The position numbers and the translations under genes are program-made. 64,000 nucleotides of DNA from Pseudomonas sp. RIT-PI-S (GTDB lineage: Bacteria > Pseudomonadota > Gammaproteobacteria > Pseudomonadales > Pseudomonadaceae), in contig NZ_JANZKJ010000008.1 of NCBI RefSeq assembly GCF_025642975.1, positions 124,001-188,000 on the forward strand, given 5' to 3'. The notes beneath the pieces are model-generated. The model saw only the letters and a list, made by a program, of their open reading frames with translations. It did not search any database and was not told where the DNA came from. Below are positions 62,609-64,000 of the stretch, in pieces; within the stretch, counting starts at the first letter, position 1, and every line of letters starts with the position of its first letter.

Positions 62609-63070
62609 TTAAATCAACTTGTAAACATCGATGGCTACTTCATATAAGCCCGGGTAATACACCGCGCTTACGAATACATGTTGTTGCAACCAACTTAGGT
62701 GCGGCGCCTCGGTGGCGAAGCTGGTAGTGCAACGGCAGCAATACTCGGCGGGGTCTATCGGCCATTGCCCCCGCGCCAGTTCCGTACCCCTGGCGGTCAG
62801 CCGCAGCAGCCCCCGGTTGTGAATGGCGATGCGGCTGCCGTCTTCGCAGCGCAAGTGATAGCGGGCATCGAGCACGCCCAGGCCATCCGCGCGTTCCAGG
62901 TAATGGTCGGCGCCACCGGGCGGCACGCTGCCAGCGATGCCCGAGCCCTGAAACTCGCCGCCGAGGATCGGGTAGTCGATCCGTTCCCCCTCGGGGCCGC
63001 GCCCCACGGGCACGCCTTGGCCAATGATCGCGCGTATGCGCAGCGCAGCCTCCAGGCACGCCTCAGACAT
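62609..63070 (-). CDS. DUF3237 protein, no signal peptide
   Basis: A 153-residue DUF3237 protein that, unlike the paralogue at 59235-59816, has no signal peptide. Shared motifs are DYPILGGEFQGSGIAGSVPP, GGADHYLERADG and IAIHNRGLLRLTARG. Its start overlaps the end of the PotF-like gene by 8 nt, so it is co-translated with it. The two paralogues could act on the same small molecule in the cytoplasm and periplasm. Function unknown. The 126-bp gap that follows is relatively A/T-rich and may hold a promoter for the TorF, hydrolase and DUF3237 genes. Confidence 0.87.
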   Translation of the reverse strand: MSEACLEAALRIRAIIGQGVPVGRGPEGERIDYPILGGEFQGSGIAGSVPPGGADHYLERADGLGVLDARYHLRCEDGSRIAIHNRGLLRLTARGTELARGQWPIDPAEYCCRCTTSFATEAPHLSWLQQHVFVSAVYYPGLYEVAIDVYKLI

Positions 63071-64000
63071 CGCTGCGGATCCGGTTCCAGATGCGCGTCA
63101 TCAGCCTTTGCAGCGCCATGCTTGGTGGCTCGAAGCGAAACAGCAGATGGCGCTGGGCCTCGGGCACGAACAGGTTCTGGTCTTGCAACAGGGCTGGGTC
63201 GATCTTGCCGGCCGACCCCGCATTGGGGTTGGGATAGCCGATCTGGTTGGTGACCCGCGCGATCACTTCAGGCTCGAGCAGGTAGTCGATGAAGGCGTGG
63301 GCCTGGGCCAGGTGGGTGGCGCCCTTGGGGATGACCATTTCATCGGACCACATCAGCGTGCCTTGGCGCGGCAACGCCATGCGGATGTCATTGCCGTTGT
63401 TAGCGGCCAACGCCATGTTGCGCGCCGCCAGCATGCCGCCAGACCAGCCCACCGCCACGCAGATGTCACCGTTGGCCAGGTCCTGGCCGAATTTCGAGGA
63501 GTTGAAGTAGCGGATGTACGGGCGGATCGACTTGAGCAGCGCCTCGGCCTTGGCGTAATCCTCTTCGCGCTGGCTGTTAGGGTTCAGCCCCAGGTAGTTC
63601 AGTGCGATGGGCAGGATTTCGTCCGGGCTGTCGAGGAAGGCCACCCCGCACTGGGCCAGCTTGGCGATGTTCTCCGGCTTGAACAGCAGGTCGTAGTCGC
63701 GCATATCGACGTTCGGCCCCAGCGCGGCGGTGACCTTGGCCTGGTTGTAGCCGATCAGCGTGGTGCCCCATAGGTAGGGCACTGCATAGGCATTGCCGGG
63801 ATCCAGCGCTTCGTGCTGCTGCATGAAGCGGGCGTCCAGGTTGCTCCAGTGAGGAAGCTGCGCGCGGTCCAGCGGCATGACCGCCTTGGCCGCGATCAGG
63901 TGGGGTATCTGGCTGCTGCTGGGGAAGGCGATGTCGTAGCCCGAGGAGCCGGTGAGCATTCGGGCTTCGAGGGTTTGCGGGCTGTCGAACACGTCGTAGG
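63063..64000 (-). CDS. PotF/SpuD-like polyamine-type ABC substrate-binding protein (5' part outside window)
   Basis: The C-terminal 312 or so residues are present; the start lies beyond the edge. YDIAFPSSSQIPHLIAAKAV, VPYLWGTTLIGYNQAKV and ICVAVGWSGGMLAARNMA are typical of the PotF/SpuD/SpuE putrescine/spermidine-binding group. The signal peptide, which would confirm export, is not visible. Placed first among the genes seen in this cluster, it may bind a cationic ester- or amide-linked compound and not necessarily a polyamine. Confidence 0.88.
   Translation of the reverse strand, partial: YDVFDSPQTLEARMLTGSSGYDIAFPSSSQIPHLIAAKAVMPLDRAQLPHWSNLDARFMQQHEALDPGNAYAVPYLWGTTLIGYNQAKVTAALGPNVDMRDYDLLFKPENIAKLAQCGVAFLDSPDEILPIALNYLGLNPNSQREEDYAKAEALLKSIRPYIRYFNSSKFGQDLANGDICVAVGWSGGMLAARNMALAANNGNDIRMALPRQGTLMWSDEMVIPKGATHLAQAHAFIDYLLEPEVIARVTNQIGYPNPNAGSAGKIDPALLQDQNLFVPEAQRHLLFRFEPPSMALQRLMTRIWNRIRSDV

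Overview
The window is high-GC, densely coded chromosomal DNA from a Pseudomonas, most likely of the P. putida group. The basis is gene content and the repeats: a LasI/LasR-type ppuI-rsaL-ppuR locus, a PA0142-type 8-oxoguanine deaminase with a nucleoside ABC transporter, a KatA-type catalase, CsgG/DUF4810/DUF799 lipoproteins, and REP-like hairpins between genes. No rRNA, tRNA, CRISPR array, IS element or prophage gene was seen. Names come from reading motifs and family resemblance; no database search was run.

Layout, left to right. 1-8 kb: the 5' part of a protealysin-type M4 protease gene, a PhzF-like isomerase, and a left-pointing operon encoding an RND efflux adaptor, its pump and a two-component system. 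8-24 kb: mixed functions, including catalase, ArfB ribosome rescue, amino-acid permeases, a CHASE4-PAS-GGDEF-EAL protein, a three-lipoprotein CsgG operon, SDR enzymes, a peptide-binding protein and a TetR/methyltransferase pair with clear operators. 25-33 kb: a six-gene left-pointing purine or nucleoside operon (ABC ATPase, two permeases, deaminase, BMP binding protein, Fe(II)/2OG-type oxygenase), facing a GlxA-type AraC regulator. 34-41 kb: an IclR regulator and a four-gene beta-oxidation operon of the pimeloyl-CoA type, with a 15-bp perfect palindrome just upstream of its first gene.

41-56 kb: a chemoreceptor, a secreted beta-propeller protein and ElaA, then a six-gene left-pointing operon: THI5/NMT1-like protein without signal peptide, APH-type small-molecule kinase, rhodanese-type sulfurtransferase, TonB receptor, PnuC-type transporter, GntR/HutC repressor. 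A 16-bp perfect palindrome overlaps a plausible -35 element in front of it. This looks like a vitamin (perhaps thiamine) uptake-and-trapping system and is the best candidate here for something undescribed. A CjaA-like amino-acid ABC transporter runs divergently from it.

56-64 kb: an SleB hydrolase; the stump of an aminotransferase gene carrying its own lux-box-like promoter; an intact ppuI/rsaL/ppuR quorum-sensing module; and a left-pointing cluster of two DUF3237 proteins, a secreted CocE/NonD hydrolase, a TorF-type outer-membrane protein and a PotF-like binding protein cut by the window edge. That cluster probably handles an ester or amide substrate, identity unknown.
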